Positions 25,273 through 34,857 of a stretch of 64,000 bases of DNA are shown here, piece by piece. Under the pieces are notes generated by a model. It saw only the letters and a list, made by a program, of their open reading frames with translations. It was not told where the DNA came from and ran no database searches. Source of the DNA: Klebsiella michiganensis (GTDB lineage Bacteria > Pseudomonadota > Gammaproteobacteria > Enterobacterales > Enterobacteriaceae); contig CP011077.1 of assembly GCA_000963575.1 (NCBI GenBank), forward strand, positions 1,674,001-1,738,000. Direction: 5' to 3'. The position numbers were made by a program, and so were the translations under genes. How positions within the stretch are numbered: position 1 is the stretch's first letter; the number at the start of each line of letters is the position of its first letter.

Positions 25273-25677
25273 ATGGCCTTACTCAATATTTTCGACATCG
25301 CCGGTTCGGCAATGACGGCCCAGTCTAAACGCATGAACGTGGCGGCAAGTAACCTCGCCAACGCGGACAGCGTCACCGGACCTGACGGCCAGCCTTACCG
25401 CGCAAAACAGGTCGTTTTCCAGGTTGACGCCGCACCCGGTGCGGCGACCGGCGGCGTTAAAGTGACCAAAGTGGTGGAAAGCGATGCCCCGGACAAGCTG
25501 GTTTTCCAGCCGGGTAACCCGCTGGCGGACGCGCGTGGCTATGTGCGTATGCCTAACGTCGATGTGGTTGGGGAGATGGTCAACAGCATGTCCGCCTCCC
25601 GGAGTTATCAGGCCAACGTCGAGGTGCTCAACACCGTGAAGGGCATGATGATGAAAACGCTCACTCTCGGTCAGTAA
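25273..25677 (+). CDS. flgC: Flagellar basal-body rod protein FlgC
   Basis: A 134-residue rod protein, as in E. coli. N-terminal M-A-L-L-N-I-F-D-I-A-G-S-A-M-T-A-Q and A-A-S-N-L-A-N-A-D-S, C-terminal V-N-S-M-S-A-S-R-S-Y-Q-A-N-V. Three bases separate it from flgB. Confidence 0.97.
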   Translation: MALLNIFDIAGSAMTAQSKRMNVAASNLANADSVTGPDGQPYRAKQVVFQVDAAPGAATGGVKVTKVVESDAPDKLVFQPGNPLADARGYVRMPNVDVVGEMVNSMSASRSYQANVEVLNTVKGMMMKTLTLGQ

Positions 25678-25688
25678 CAGGAGCCTAT

Positions 25689-26387
25689 ATGTCCATTGCA
25701 GTCAAAATGAACGATCCGACTAACAATGTTGATCCTACGGCTGGCGCATCGAAAAACAGCCTGACGGGCAACAGCGCCGCAGACCTGCAGGGGAGCTTTT
25801 TGACCCTGCTGGTGGCGCAGTTAAAAAACCAGGATCCGACCAACCCGATGCAGAACAACGAACTGACCACGCAGCTGGCGCAGATCAGTACCGTTAGCGG
25901 CATCGAAAAACTCAATACCACGCTGGGCTCAGTTTCCGGCCAGATCAACCAGAACCAGTCTCTGCAGGCCAGCGCCCTGATTGGCCATGGCGTGATGATC
26001 CCGGGCAACAAAATCCTGGCGGGGACCGATTCAAAAACCAACACCATCAGCACCACGCCGTTTGGCGTCGAGCTGCAGCAGGCGGCGGACAAAGTCACGG
26101 CCACTATCTCCGATAAAGACGGCAAAGTGGTTCGTACTATCGAGATTGGTGGGCTGAGTGCCGGGGTGCATACCTTTACCTGGGACGGCAGCGCCAACGA
26201 CGGCACCAACGTGCCGGACGGCTCTTACACCGTGGCGATCAATGCCACGAATGGTGGGACACAGCTGGTGGCTCAGCCGCTGAACTTCGCCATGGTGAGC
26301 GGTGTTATCAACGGCAAAGATGGCCTCAAACTGGATCTCGGGACCTACGGTTCTACGACCCTCGATGCAATCAGGCAAATTATTTAA
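25689..26387 (+). CDS. flgD: Flagellar hook capping protein FlgD
   Basis: A 232-residue hook scaffold that caps the growing hook. The N-terminal S-F-L-T-L-L-V-A-Q-L-K-N-Q-D-P-T-N-P-M (about 37–55) and L-A-Q-I-S-T-V-S-G-I-E-K-L-N are diagnostic, followed by a Tudor/Fn3-like region with T-F-T-W-D-G and P-D-G-S-Y-T-V. Slightly longer than the 231-residue E. coli protein. Confidence 0.97.
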   Translation: MSIAVKMNDPTNNVDPTAGASKNSLTGNSAADLQGSFLTLLVAQLKNQDPTNPMQNNELTTQLAQISTVSGIEKLNTTLGSVSGQINQNQSLQASALIGHGVMIPGNKILAGTDSKTNTISTTPFGVELQQAADKVTATISDKDGKVVRTIEIGGLSAGVHTFTWDGSANDGTNVPDGSYTVAINATNGGTQLVAQPLNFAMVSGVINGKDGLKLDLGTYGSTTLDAIRQII

Positions 26388-26413
26388 GCCTATAACCTAA
26401 GCAGGAGTAAGAC

Positions 26414-27664
26414 ATGGCGTTTTCTCAAGCGGTCAGCGGCTTAAATGCTGCGGCCACCAACCTGGACGTGATTGGTAACAACATTGCCAACTCCGCCACC
26501 TACGGTTTTAAATCCGGCTCGGTCTCTTTTGCCGATATGTTTGCCGGCTCTAAAGTGGGCCTGGGCGTTAAAGTCGCCGGCGTGACCCAGAACTTTGGCG
26601 ACGGTACCACCACCAGCACCGGCCGTGGCCTGGATGTGGCTATCAGCCAGAACGGTTTCTTCCGCCTGGTGGACAGCTCCGGTTCCGTGTTCTACAGCCG
26701 TAACGGGCAGTTCAAGCTGGACGAAAACCGCAATCTGGTCAACATGCAGGGGCTGCAGCTGACCGGCTACCCGGCAACCGGTACGCCGCCAACTATCCAG
26801 CAGGGTGCGAACCCGGTAGGTCTGTCCGTGCCGAACACGCTGATGGCGGCGAAAACCACCACCACCGCATCCCAGCAGATCAACCTGAACTCTACCGACA
26901 AACTGCCAACTGTGACGCCGTTCGATCCGACCAACGCGAACAGCTACAACAAGAAAGGCACGGTAACCGTTTACGACAGCCAGGGTAACGCCCACGGCAT
27001 GGACGTGTACTACGTGAAAACCGCAGACAATACCTGGCAGGTCTACACCAAAGACTCTTCGGTAGCAGGTTCCACGCCGACCTCCGCCGGGTTTATGCGT
27101 TTCGACAATAACGGCAACCTGCAGGGTATTACTGCCAATGCCGCCGATCCGATTCCAAACCCGAACACGTTGCCAACCAGCATCAACGTGACGACCGGCG
27201 TCACCAACGGCGCGACGCCAGCCACCTTCGCGCTGAGTTTCCTGAACTCCATGCAGCAGAACACCGGGTCTAACAACATCGTGGCCACCAACCAGAACGG
27301 CTATAAGCCGGGCGACCTGGTCTCTTACCAGATTAACGATGATGGCACCGTGGTCGGGAACTACTCCAACGAGCAGACTCAGCTTCTGGGACAAATCGTG
27401 CTGTCCAACTTTGCTAACCCTGAAGGTTTGCAGTCCCAGGGCGATAACGTCTGGACCGCGACGAACTCTTCCGGCGTGGCGCTGTTGGGGCTCGCGGGGA
27501 CAGGTAACTTCGGTACCCTGACCAGCGGGGCGCTGGAGTCTTCGAACGTGGATCTGAGTAAAGAACTGGTCAACATGATCGTCGCGCAGCGTAACTATCA
27601 GTCGAATGCGCAGACCATCAAAACCCAGGACCAGATCCTCAACACCCTGGTTAACCTGCGCTAA
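26414..27664 (+). CDS. flgE: Flagellar hook protein FlgE
   Basis: A 416-residue hook subunit (about 402 in E. coli). The conserved ends are M-A-F-S-Q-A-V-S-G-L-N-A-A-A-T-N-L-D-V-I-G-N-N-I-A-N-S and the C-terminal L-S-K-E-L-V-N-M-I-V-A-Q-R-N-Y-Q-S-N-A-Q-T. The surface-exposed middle (about 140–300) varies and is Thr/Asn-rich. A 418-codon antisense ORF across it is a shadow of the biased codon use. Confidence 0.97.
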   Translation: MAFSQAVSGLNAAATNLDVIGNNIANSATYGFKSGSVSFADMFAGSKVGLGVKVAGVTQNFGDGTTTSTGRGLDVAISQNGFFRLVDSSGSVFYSRNGQFKLDENRNLVNMQGLQLTGYPATGTPPTIQQGANPVGLSVPNTLMAAKTTTTASQQINLNSTDKLPTVTPFDPTNANSYNKKGTVTVYDSQGNAHGMDVYYVKTADNTWQVYTKDSSVAGSTPTSAGFMRFDNNGNLQGITANAADPIPNPNTLPTSINVTTGVTNGATPATFALSFLNSMQQNTGSNNIVATNQNGYKPGDLVSYQINDDGTVVGNYSNEQTQLLGQIVLSNFANPEGLQSQGDNVWTATNSSGVALLGLAGTGNFGTLTSGALESSNVDLSKELVNMIVAQRNYQSNAQTIKTQDQILNTLVNLR

Positions 27665-27684
27665 GCGCCTGAAGGGACGGCTTA

Positions 27685-28440
27685 ATGGATCATGCAATCT
27701 ACACCGCCATGGGCGCTGCCAGCCAGACGCTGAATCAGCAGTCCGTCACGGCGAGCAACATGGCGAACGCTTCCACACCGGGATTCCGCGCGCAGCTTAA
27801 TGCGTTGCGGGCGGTCCCGGTTGAAGGGCTTTCTCTGCCAACCCGTACCCTGGTCGTTGCCTCAACGCCAGGAGCCGATATGACGCCGGGTCAGCTGGAC
27901 TACACCTCGCGCCCGATGGACGTTGCTTTGCAGCAGGATGGCTGGCTGGCGGTGCAGACGCAGGACGGCGGAGAAGGCTATACCCGCAACGGTAACATTC
28001 AGGTCAGCCCTGCCGGTCAGTTGACCATTGGTGGCCGGCCTGTTATCGGCGAAGGTGGCCCTATTGCGGTGCCGGAAGGTTCGCAGCTTACCATTGCCGC
28101 GGACGGGACTATCTCCGCGCTGAATCCGGGCGACCCGCCGAATACCGTGGCGCCCATTGGCCGACTGAAGCTGGTGAAAGCCACGCAGCAGGAGGTGGTG
28201 CGCGGTGATGACGGGCTGTTTCGTTTAAACGCCACCGCCCAGGCGACACGCGGTGCTATAGCGCAGGCCGACCCAACCATTAAGGTGATGTCCGGCGTAC
28301 TGGAAGGCAGCAACGTCAAACCGGCAGAGGCAATGGCGGATATGATTGCCAACGCCCGCCGTTTTGAGATGCAGATGAAAGTTATCGCCAACGTTGATGA
28401 AAACGAACAGCGCGCTAACACGCTGCTGCAAATGACCTAA
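27685..28440 (+). CDS. flgF: Flagellar basal-body rod protein FlgF
   Basis: A 251-residue proximal rod protein, M-D-H-A-I-Y-T-A-M-G-A-A-S-Q-T-L at the start and A-E-A-M-A-D-M-I-A-N-A-R-R-F-E-M-Q at the end. Same length as in E. coli; lies between flgE and flgG. Confidence 0.97.
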   Translation: MDHAIYTAMGAASQTLNQQSVTASNMANASTPGFRAQLNALRAVPVEGLSLPTRTLVVASTPGADMTPGQLDYTSRPMDVALQQDGWLAVQTQDGGEGYTRNGNIQVSPAGQLTIGGRPVIGEGGPIAVPEGSQLTIAADGTISALNPGDPPNTVAPIGRLKLVKATQQEVVRGDDGLFRLNATAQATRGAIAQADPTIKVMSGVLEGSNVKPAEAMADMIANARRFEMQMKVIANVDENEQRANTLLQMT

Positions 28441-28470
28441 CGCCCGGCTTACTTATTACAGGATTCAAAC

Positions 28471-29253
28471 ATGATCAATTCTTTATGGATCGCCAAAACG
28501 GGTCTTGATGCTCAGCAAACCAATATGGATGTGATTGCCAACAACCTGGCAAACGTCTCCACCAACGGTTTTAAGCGTCAGCGCGCCGTGTTTGAAGATT
28601 TGCTTTATCAAACTATTCGTCAGCCGGGGGCTCAGTCTTCTGAGCAGACGACGCTGCCGTCTGGTCTACAGATCGGGACCGGTGTTCGCCCGGTTGCCAC
28701 CGAGCGTCTGCACAGCCAGGGCAACCTGTCTAAAACGGACAACAGCAAAGATGTGGCCATCAAAGGCGAAGGTTTCTTCCAGGTTCTGCTGCCGGACGGT
28801 ACAGCCGCTTATACGCGCGACGGTTCCTTCCAGGTTGACCAGAATGGTCAGCTGGTGACGGCGGGCGGTTTCCAGGTGCAGCCTGCGATTACCGTGCCGG
28901 CAAACGCCCTGAGCCTGACTATCGGCCGTGACGGTGTGGTGAGCGCAACCTTACAGGGGCAGACCGCGCCAGTACAGGTCGGACAGCTGAACCTGACGAC
29001 CTTTATGAACGATACCGGGCTGGAAAGTATCGGTGAGAACCTTTACACCGAAACGCAGGCATCCGGTGCGCCAAACGATTCCACGCCGGGATTGAACGGC
29101 GCAGGTCTGCTCTATCAGGGCTATGTTGAGACCTCAAACGTAAACGTTGCTGAAGAGCTGGTGAACATGATCCAGGTTCAGCGCGCGTACGAAATCAACA
29201 GCAAAGCGGTCAGCACGACCGACCAGATGCTGCAAAAACTGACGCAAATGTAA
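28471..29253 (+). CDS. flgG: Flagellar distal rod protein FlgG
   Basis: A 260-residue distal rod subunit with M-I-N-S-L-W-I-A-K-T-G-L-D-A-Q-Q-T-N-M-D-V-I-A-N-N-L at the N-terminus and E-E-L-V-N-M-I-Q-V-Q-R-A-Y-E-I-N-S at the C-terminus. Same length as E. coli FlgG, and the rod-specific G-A-Q-S-S-E-Q-T segment near 51–58 is present. Confidence 0.98.
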   Translation: MINSLWIAKTGLDAQQTNMDVIANNLANVSTNGFKRQRAVFEDLLYQTIRQPGAQSSEQTTLPSGLQIGTGVRPVATERLHSQGNLSKTDNSKDVAIKGEGFFQVLLPDGTAAYTRDGSFQVDQNGQLVTAGGFQVQPAITVPANALSLTIGRDGVVSATLQGQTAPVQVGQLNLTTFMNDTGLESIGENLYTETQASGAPNDSTPGLNGAGLLYQGYVETSNVNVAEELVNMIQVQRAYEINSKAVSTTDQMLQKLTQM

Positions 29254-29299
29254 GGCGTGTGCCGGCGCGTGAAAGCGCGTCGGCTGCCGTGACCTGAAG

Positions 29300-30004
29300 A
29301 TGAAAGCAATGCAAAACCCAATGGTGCTCCGTCCTGTTGTCCTGAGTCTGGTGCTGGCCGTAAGCGGCTGCGCCTTAGTACCTAGTAAACCGCTGGTTGA
29401 GGGGGCGACATCTGCCCAGCCGGTGCCTGGTCCTGCGCCAACGATTAACGGTTCAATATTCCAGACCGCGCAGCCGATGAACTACGGCTATCAGCCGCTG
29501 TTTGAAGACCGTCGCCCACGTAATATCGGCGACACCCTGACCATCCAGCTTCAGGAAAACGTTAGCGCCAGTAAGAGTTCCTCGGCGAATGCCAGTCGCG
29601 ATGGAAAATCGTCGCTTGGCTTTGACACGGTACCGACCTTTGCTTCGGGATTATTGGGGAATGGAAAAGCTGACCTGAACGCCTCTGGCAGCAATGGCTT
29701 TAACGGTAAAGGCGGCGCCAACGCCAGCAACACCTTCAGCGGCACGTTGACGGTGACCGTGGATCAGGTGCTGGCCAACGGAAACCTGCACGTTGTAGGT
29801 GAAAAACAGATTGCCATCAACCAGGGGACGGAGTTTATCCGCTTCTCTGGCGTAGTGAACCCGCGCACCATCAGCGGCAGCAACACCGTTGCGTCGACCC
29901 AGGTGGCGGATGCCCGAATTGAGTATGTCGGTAACGGCTACATTAATGAAGCGCAGAATATGGGCTGGCTGCAGCGCTTCTTCCTTAACGTATCGCCGAT
30001 GTAA
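29300..30004 (+). CDS. flgH: Flagellar L-ring protein FlgH
   Basis: A 234-residue outer-membrane lipoprotein that forms the L ring. The signal peptide ends V-S-G-C (lipidated Cys at about residue 24). Then come Y-G-Y-Q-P-L-F-E-D-R-R-P-R-N-I-G-D-T-L-T-I and the conserved C-terminus W-L-Q-R-F-F-L-N-V-S-P-M. A second ATG four codons in is an alternative start. Confidence 0.97.
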   Translation: MKAMQNPMVLRPVVLSLVLAVSGCALVPSKPLVEGATSAQPVPGPAPTINGSIFQTAQPMNYGYQPLFEDRRPRNIGDTLTIQLQENVSASKSSSANASRDGKSSLGFDTVPTFASGLLGNGKADLNASGSNGFNGKGGANASNTFSGTLTVTVDQVLANGNLHVVGEKQIAINQGTEFIRFSGVVNPRTISGSNTVASTQVADARIEYVGNGYINEAQNMGWLQRFFLNVSPM

Positions 30005-30015
30005 GCGAGGGTACC

Positions 30016-31113
30016 ATGGTTAAATATTTATTCGGGTTGGTTGTGCTGCTGACCGCGGCTTATGCATCAGCTGACCGCATTCGTGACCTGACGACCGTGC
30101 AGGGCGTGCGTGAAAACTCCCTGATTGGCTATGGCCTGGTCGTCGGGCTGGACGGAACCGGTGACCAGACGACGCAAACGCCGTTTACCACCCAAAGCCT
30201 GAACAACATGCTTTCTCAACTGGGCATTACCGTCCCGACCGGCACCAACATGCAGCTTAAAAACGTTGCGGCGGTGATGGTGACGGCAAAATACCCGGCG
30301 TTTGCGCGGGCAGGGCAAAATATTGATGTTGTCGTGTCCTCTATGGGTAACGCGAAGAGTCTGCGCGGCGGTACGCTGCTGATGACGCCGCTCAAGGGCG
30401 TGGATAACCAGGTTTATGCCCTGGCGCAGGGCAACGTGCTGGTGGGCGGCGCGGGCGCGGCAGCGGGGGGCAGTAGCGTCCAGGTAAACCAGCTTAACGG
30501 CGGGCGTATCACCGGCGGCGCGGTCATTGAACGTGAGCTGGCCGGTACTTTCGGCAACGGCAACACCCTCAATCTGCAGCTTAATGATGATGATTTCAGC
30601 CTGGCCCAGCGGATTACCGACACCATTAACCGCTCCCGTGGCTTTGGCAGCGCAACTGCACTGGATGGCCGTACCATCCAGATCCGCGTGCCAAGCGGCG
30701 GTAGCTCTCAGGTCCGTCTGCTGGCGGATATCCAGAACCTTGAGGTGAGTATGCCGGTGCAGGATGCACGGGTGGTGATTAACTCTCGTACAGGCTCTGT
30801 GGTGATGAACCGCGAAGTGACGCTGGATAACTGTGCCGTTGCTCAGGGGAACCTGTCGGTGACCGTAAATCGCCAAAATCAGGTCAGCCAGCCGAATACG
30901 CCATTTGGCGGTGGCCAGACCGTCGTCACGCCGCAAACCCAGATTGATTTACGCCAGAGCGGCGGTTCGGTGCAGCGCGTTAACTCCAGCGCGAACCTGA
31001 ATAACGTGGTGCGCGCGCTGAACGCGCTGGGGGCATCGCCTATCGATCTGATGTCTATCCTGCAATCCATGCAAAGCGCAGGCTGCCTGCGTGCAAAACT
31101 GGAAATCATCTAA
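30016..31113 (+). CDS. flgI: Flagellar P-ring protein FlgI
   Basis: A 365-residue periplasmic protein of the P ring, with a cleavable signal peptide (A-Y-A-S-A-D-R) followed by R-I-R-D-L-T-T-V-Q-G-V-R-E-N-S-L-I-G-Y-G. Its TAA stop overlaps the flgJ ATG by one base, showing translational coupling. FlgA is its chaperone. Confidence 0.98.
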   Translation: MVKYLFGLVVLLTAAYASADRIRDLTTVQGVRENSLIGYGLVVGLDGTGDQTTQTPFTTQSLNNMLSQLGITVPTGTNMQLKNVAAVMVTAKYPAFARAGQNIDVVVSSMGNAKSLRGGTLLMTPLKGVDNQVYALAQGNVLVGGAGAAAGGSSVQVNQLNGGRITGGAVIERELAGTFGNGNTLNLQLNDDDFSLAQRITDTINRSRGFGSATALDGRTIQIRVPSGGSSQVRLLADIQNLEVSMPVQDARVVINSRTGSVVMNREVTLDNCAVAQGNLSVTVNRQNQVSQPNTPFGGGQTVVTPQTQIDLRQSGGSVQRVNSSANLNNVVRALNALGASPIDLMSILQSMQSAGCLRAKLEII

Positions 31114-32057
31114 TGCTGACTGACGCCCGTTCACTTGCCAATGCCGCGTTTGACGCTAACTCGCTCAATGATTTAAAGGCGAAGGCCGGACAGGATCCTA
31201 AGGGCAACTTGAAGGAGGTTGCCCATCAGGTGGAAGGGATGTTCGTACAGATGATGCTGAAAAGCATGCGTGAGGCGCTGCCGAAAGATGGCATTTTCAG
31301 CAGCGAGTCCACGCGCATGTATACCAGCATGTATGACCAGCAAATAGCTCAACAGCTGAGTGCGAAAGGGCTGGGGCTGGCGGATGCGATGGTTAAGCAA
31401 ATGAGCAACGAGCAGGTTGAGCCGTTGGAAACCGCAGGTCAGGTGCCGATGAAACTTGATCCGCAAACTGTCACCAGCTACCAGAACCAGACGCTAACGC
31501 AAATGGTGCGTCAGGCCGTGCCTCGTGCGCCGTCGAACGAAGAGCCGATGAGCGGAGACAGCAAAGACTTCCTGGCGCAGCTCTCGCTCCCGGCGCGTTT
31601 AGCCAGTGAAGCCAGCGGTATTCCGCACCACCTGATTCTGGCGCAGGCCGCGCTGGAGTCCGGCTGGGGACAGCGCCAGATCCGCACCGAGAAAGGCGAG
31701 CCAAGCTTTAACCTGTTTGGCGTCAAGGCGACACCAGGCTGGAAAGGGCCGACGACGGAAATTACCACCACCGAGTTTGAAAACGGTGAGGCGAAGAAGG
31801 TGAAAGCGAAGTTCCGCGTGTATAGCTCTTACCTTGAAGCGCTGTCGGACTACGTTGGCCTGCTGACGAAAAACCCACGCTATGCCGCCGTGACCAATGC
31901 GTCTTCAGCGGAGCAGGGCGCTCAGGCGCTGCAAAACGCCGGTTACGCAACGGACCCTAACTATGCGCGCAAGTTAACCGGCATGATCCAGCAGCTGAAA
32001 GCCATGAGCGACAAGGTATCTAAAGCCTACAGCACTGATTTGTCGAATTTGTTCTGA
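31113..32057 (+). CDS. flgJ: Flagellar rod assembly protein / peptidoglycan hydrolase FlgJ
   Basis: A 314-residue bifunctional protein. The N-terminal half (F-V-Q-M-M-L-K-S-M-R-E-A-L-P-K, about 44–58) caps the growing rod; the C-terminal half (about 150–310) is a glucosaminidase-type domain with the catalytic Glu in A-A-L-E-S-G-W-G-Q. It opens a hole in peptidoglycan for the rod. Last gene of the flgB operon, one base overlapping flgI. Confidence 0.97.
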   Translation: MLTDARSLANAAFDANSLNDLKAKAGQDPKGNLKEVAHQVEGMFVQMMLKSMREALPKDGIFSSESTRMYTSMYDQQIAQQLSAKGLGLADAMVKQMSNEQVEPLETAGQVPMKLDPQTVTSYQNQTLTQMVRQAVPRAPSNEEPMSGDSKDFLAQLSLPARLASEASGIPHHLILAQAALESGWGQRQIRTEKGEPSFNLFGVKATPGWKGPTTEITTTEFENGEAKKVKAKFRVYSSYLEALSDYVGLLTKNPRYAAVTNASSAEQGAQALQNAGYATDPNYARKLTGMIQQLKAMSDKVSKAYSTDLSNLF

Positions 32058-32063
32058 AGAGAC

Positions 32064-32090
32064 TCAAGTCCCGTGGCCTGCTGCCGATAA
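32064..32090 (+). promoter_or_regulatory. Sigma-28 (FliA) promoter of flgKL
   Basis: TCAAGTCC, 11 bases, then GCCGATAA: an exact -10 and good -35 for FliA, 42 bases before the flgK ATG and just after the flgJ stop. Confidence 0.93.
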
Positions 32091-32132
32091 TAAGTAGCAG
32101 AACCTTTGACCACACGCTATCAAGGAACCTTC

Positions 32133-33788
32133 ATGTCCAATAGCCTGATTAACAGCGCCATGAGTGGCCTGAGTGCTGCCCAGGCGGCATTAAGCACCGT
32201 CGGCAATAACATTTCTAACTATAACGTAAGCGGTTATACCCGCCAGACGACGATCCTGTCCCAGTCAAAAAGCACCCTGACCGGGGGCGGCTATATTGGC
32301 AACGGCGTGTATGTTAACGGCGTGCAGCGTGAATACGACTCCTTTATTACTAACCAGCTGCGTGCGGCTCAGACGCAAAGCAGCGGGCTGACAACCCAGT
32401 ACCAGCAGATGTCAAAAATTGACAACATTCTGTCCGGGACCACCAACTCGCTGTCAAAAACCATGCAGGACTTCTTCTCATCGCTGCAGACGCTGACCAG
32501 TAATGCTCAGGATCCGGCGGCTCGTCAGGCGCTGTTGGGCAAGGCGGACGGTCTGGTAAACCAGTTTAAGGTGACCGACCAGTATCTGCGCGATCAGGAC
32601 AAGCAGGTTAACCTTTCGATCAGCAGCAGCGTGGACCAAATCAATACCTACGCTAAGCAAATTGCTAACCTTAACGATCAGATTTCTCGCCTGAAGGGCG
32701 TGGGGGCTGGCTCAGCACCGAATGACCTGCTTGATCAGCGCGATCAGCTGGTTAGCCAGCTAAACCAGATCGTGGGTGTAGACGTTAGCGTGCAGGATGG
32801 CGGCACCTATAACGTCTCTATCGGCAACGGTATTAGCCTGGTGCAGGGCGACACGGCTAACCAACTGGCGGCCGTTAACTCCAGCGCAGATCCTTCCCGT
32901 ACCACGGTGGCATTTGTCGACCCTATCGCCGGTAAGGTGGAAATTCCAGAAAGCCAGCTGAATACCGGCTCTTTGGGCGGTCTGTTCACCTTCCGCACTC
33001 AGGATTTGGACAGCGCCCGTAACCGCCTGGGCCAGATGGCACAAGCTTTTGCTACGGCAATGAACAGCCAGCACACCCAGGGCTATGATGCCAACGGCGA
33101 TAAAGGGACCGATCTGTTTACTATCGGTGGCCCAACCGTCCTGAGCAACAGCCGCAATACCAGCGGCACTCAGCTCACCGCCACCCCCACCGACAGCAAG
33201 CAGATTCAGGCCAGCGATTACAAGGTTGAGTTTGTGGGCGGGAACTGGAAAGTGACCCGTCTGTCGGACAACGCCAATATCAATCCTGGCACTACCACGG
33301 ACGCTGGCGGCAACGTGAGCCTGAACTTTGACGGACTGAAAGTTGGCGTGAGCGGCACGCCCGCCAACAATGAAAGCTTCACCGTTAAACCGGTATCCGA
33401 TGCGGTGGTCAACATGAGCCTGGCCGTTAAAGATGAGGCGAAACTGGCGCTGGCAAGCGATCCTACTTCAGGCAAGAGCGATAACCGTAACGCCCAGGCC
33501 ATGCTGGATCTGCAAAACTCCAAGCAGATCGAGGGCAACAAGTCGTTTAACGATGCGTATGCCACCCTGGTCAGCGATGTGGGTAACAAAACGGCGAGCC
33601 TGAAAGTGACCAGCACAACGCAGGGGAACGTGGTGACGCAGCTAACCAAGCAGCAGCAATCTATCTCGGGCGTTAACCTCGACGAAGAGTATGGCAACCT
33701 GCAGCGTTACCAGCAGTACTACATGGCTAACGCCCAGGTCCTCCAGACTGCATCAACGCTGTTTGATGCGTTGCTGAATATTCGCTAA
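32133..33788 (+). CDS. flgK: Flagellar hook-associated protein 1 (FlgK)
   Basis: A 551-residue hook-filament junction protein (547 in E. coli). M-S-N-S-L-I-N-S-A-M-S-G-L-S-A-A-Q-A-A-L at the start and N-L-D-E-E-Y-G-N-L-Q-R-Y-Q-Q-Y-Y at the end are the coiled-coil termini; the middle domain (about 310–430) diverges. ATG at 32133 is chosen on homology; a start nine codons upstream is rejected. Driven by the sigma-28 promoter at 32064. Confidence 0.97.
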   Translation: MSNSLINSAMSGLSAAQAALSTVGNNISNYNVSGYTRQTTILSQSKSTLTGGGYIGNGVYVNGVQREYDSFITNQLRAAQTQSSGLTTQYQQMSKIDNILSGTTNSLSKTMQDFFSSLQTLTSNAQDPAARQALLGKADGLVNQFKVTDQYLRDQDKQVNLSISSSVDQINTYAKQIANLNDQISRLKGVGAGSAPNDLLDQRDQLVSQLNQIVGVDVSVQDGGTYNVSIGNGISLVQGDTANQLAAVNSSADPSRTTVAFVDPIAGKVEIPESQLNTGSLGGLFTFRTQDLDSARNRLGQMAQAFATAMNSQHTQGYDANGDKGTDLFTIGGPTVLSNSRNTSGTQLTATPTDSKQIQASDYKVEFVGGNWKVTRLSDNANINPGTTTDAGGNVSLNFDGLKVGVSGTPANNESFTVKPVSDAVVNMSLAVKDEAKLALASDPTSGKSDNRNAQAMLDLQNSKQIEGNKSFNDAYATLVSDVGNKTASLKVTSTTQGNVVTQLTKQQQSISGVNLDEEYGNLQRYQQYYMANAQVLQTASTLFDALLNIR

Positions 33789-33802
33789 CGGGAGCCAGCG
33801 TC

Positions 33803-34771
33803 ATGCGTATCAGTACCCAGATGTTATATGACCAGAACATGCGCGGCATCAGCGATGCGCAGAGTTTATGGTTGAATTATGGCGAGCAGATGAGCACCGG
33901 TAATCGGGTGAACAGGCCATCAGATGATCCGGTTGCGGCAGCGCAGGCCGTGGTGCTTTCCCAGGCCCAGTCCATGAACGATCAGTACAAGCTAGCGCGA
34001 ACGTTTGCTAACCAGAAAGTTTCGCTGGAAGAGAGTGTTTTACAGCAGGTGACGTCGTCTATCACCACTGCTCAGGAAAAGGTGGTTAAAGCAGGGAACA
34101 GCGGGACGCTGAACGATGATGACCGTGCTTCTTTAGCCACGGAGTTGGAGGGGATCCGTAACCAGCTGTTAAACCTGGCAAATAGCACCGATGGTAACGG
34201 ACGCTATATTTTTGCTGGTTATAAAACAGAAGCGGCACCGTTCACCGGAGGTTCAGGCAGCGTGACCTACAACGGCGGGAACATTCCTATCACCCAGCAG
34301 GTAGACACTTCCCGTACCATGACTATTGGCCATACCGGAGACCAGGTCTTTAATCATATCTCCAGTAATGCCACGCCGGAGCCAGACGGCACGCCGAGCG
34401 AAACGAACCTGTTCAATATGCTGGACTCGGCGATTACTGCGCTGAAAACCCCAATGGCGGGGCAGGACGATGCGGGCAAAAAAGCGCTTGATGCCGCAGT
34501 AGCAAAAACAAACCGTGGTTTAAGCAATGCGTTGAGTAACGTATCAACGGTTCGCGCTGAACTGGGTTCGCAGCTGAACGAGCTGAGTAATCTTGATGAT
34601 TTGGGAAGCCAACGTGCGCTGGCGCAGACCGATCAGATGAGCCAACTGGTGGGGGCTGACTGGAATGCCACCATCTCTAACTACGTACAACAGCAGGCTG
34701 CATTGCAAGCCTCCTATAAGGCTTTCAGCGATATGCAAGGCATGTCACTGTTCCAGCTTAATAGCCGATAG
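33803..34771 (+). CDS. flgL: Flagellar hook-associated protein 3 (FlgL)
   Basis: A 322-residue junction protein (317 in E. coli). M-R-I-S-T-Q-M-L-Y-D-Q-N-M-R-G-I at the start and R-V-N-R-P-S-D-D-P-V-A-A-A-Q-A-V are typical. It follows flgK by 14 bases and ends before a strong terminator. Confidence 0.97.
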   Translation: MRISTQMLYDQNMRGISDAQSLWLNYGEQMSTGNRVNRPSDDPVAAAQAVVLSQAQSMNDQYKLARTFANQKVSLEESVLQQVTSSITTAQEKVVKAGNSGTLNDDDRASLATELEGIRNQLLNLANSTDGNGRYIFAGYKTEAAPFTGGSGSVTYNGGNIPITQQVDTSRTMTIGHTGDQVFNHISSNATPEPDGTPSETNLFNMLDSAITALKTPMAGQDDAGKKALDAAVAKTNRGLSNALSNVSTVRAELGSQLNELSNLDDLGSQRALAQTDQMSQLVGADWNATISNYVQQQAALQASYKAFSDMQGMSLFQLNSR

Positions 34772-34851
34772 TCTTCAACGTTTTGGGCGCGTGATGAAAC
34801 TGCACGCGCTTTATATGCCCGCTTCCGCACCCCGGAGCGGGCTTTTTTTTG
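34772..34851 (+). terminator. flgL 3' UTR and terminator
   Basis: The stem GCCCGCTTCC-GCACCCC-GGAGCGGGC (34817–34842, one mismatch region) is followed by eight T residues. In E. coli the flgL 3' UTR is the source of the Hfq-bound sRNA FlgO; the long T tail fits an Hfq-binding terminator here, but whether an sRNA is made is inference. Confidence 0.8.
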
Positions 34852-34857
34852 TTCATT

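Noticed and set aside
26441..27697. 418-codon minus-strand ORF across flgE
   Set aside because: Lies fully antisense to a well-supported flagellar gene; the sequence has no recognisable family and reflects codon bias of flgE.
30067..30936. 289-codon minus-strand ORF inside flgI
   Set aside because: Antisense to flgI over its whole length; composition is His/Arg-rich as expected for a shadow frame.
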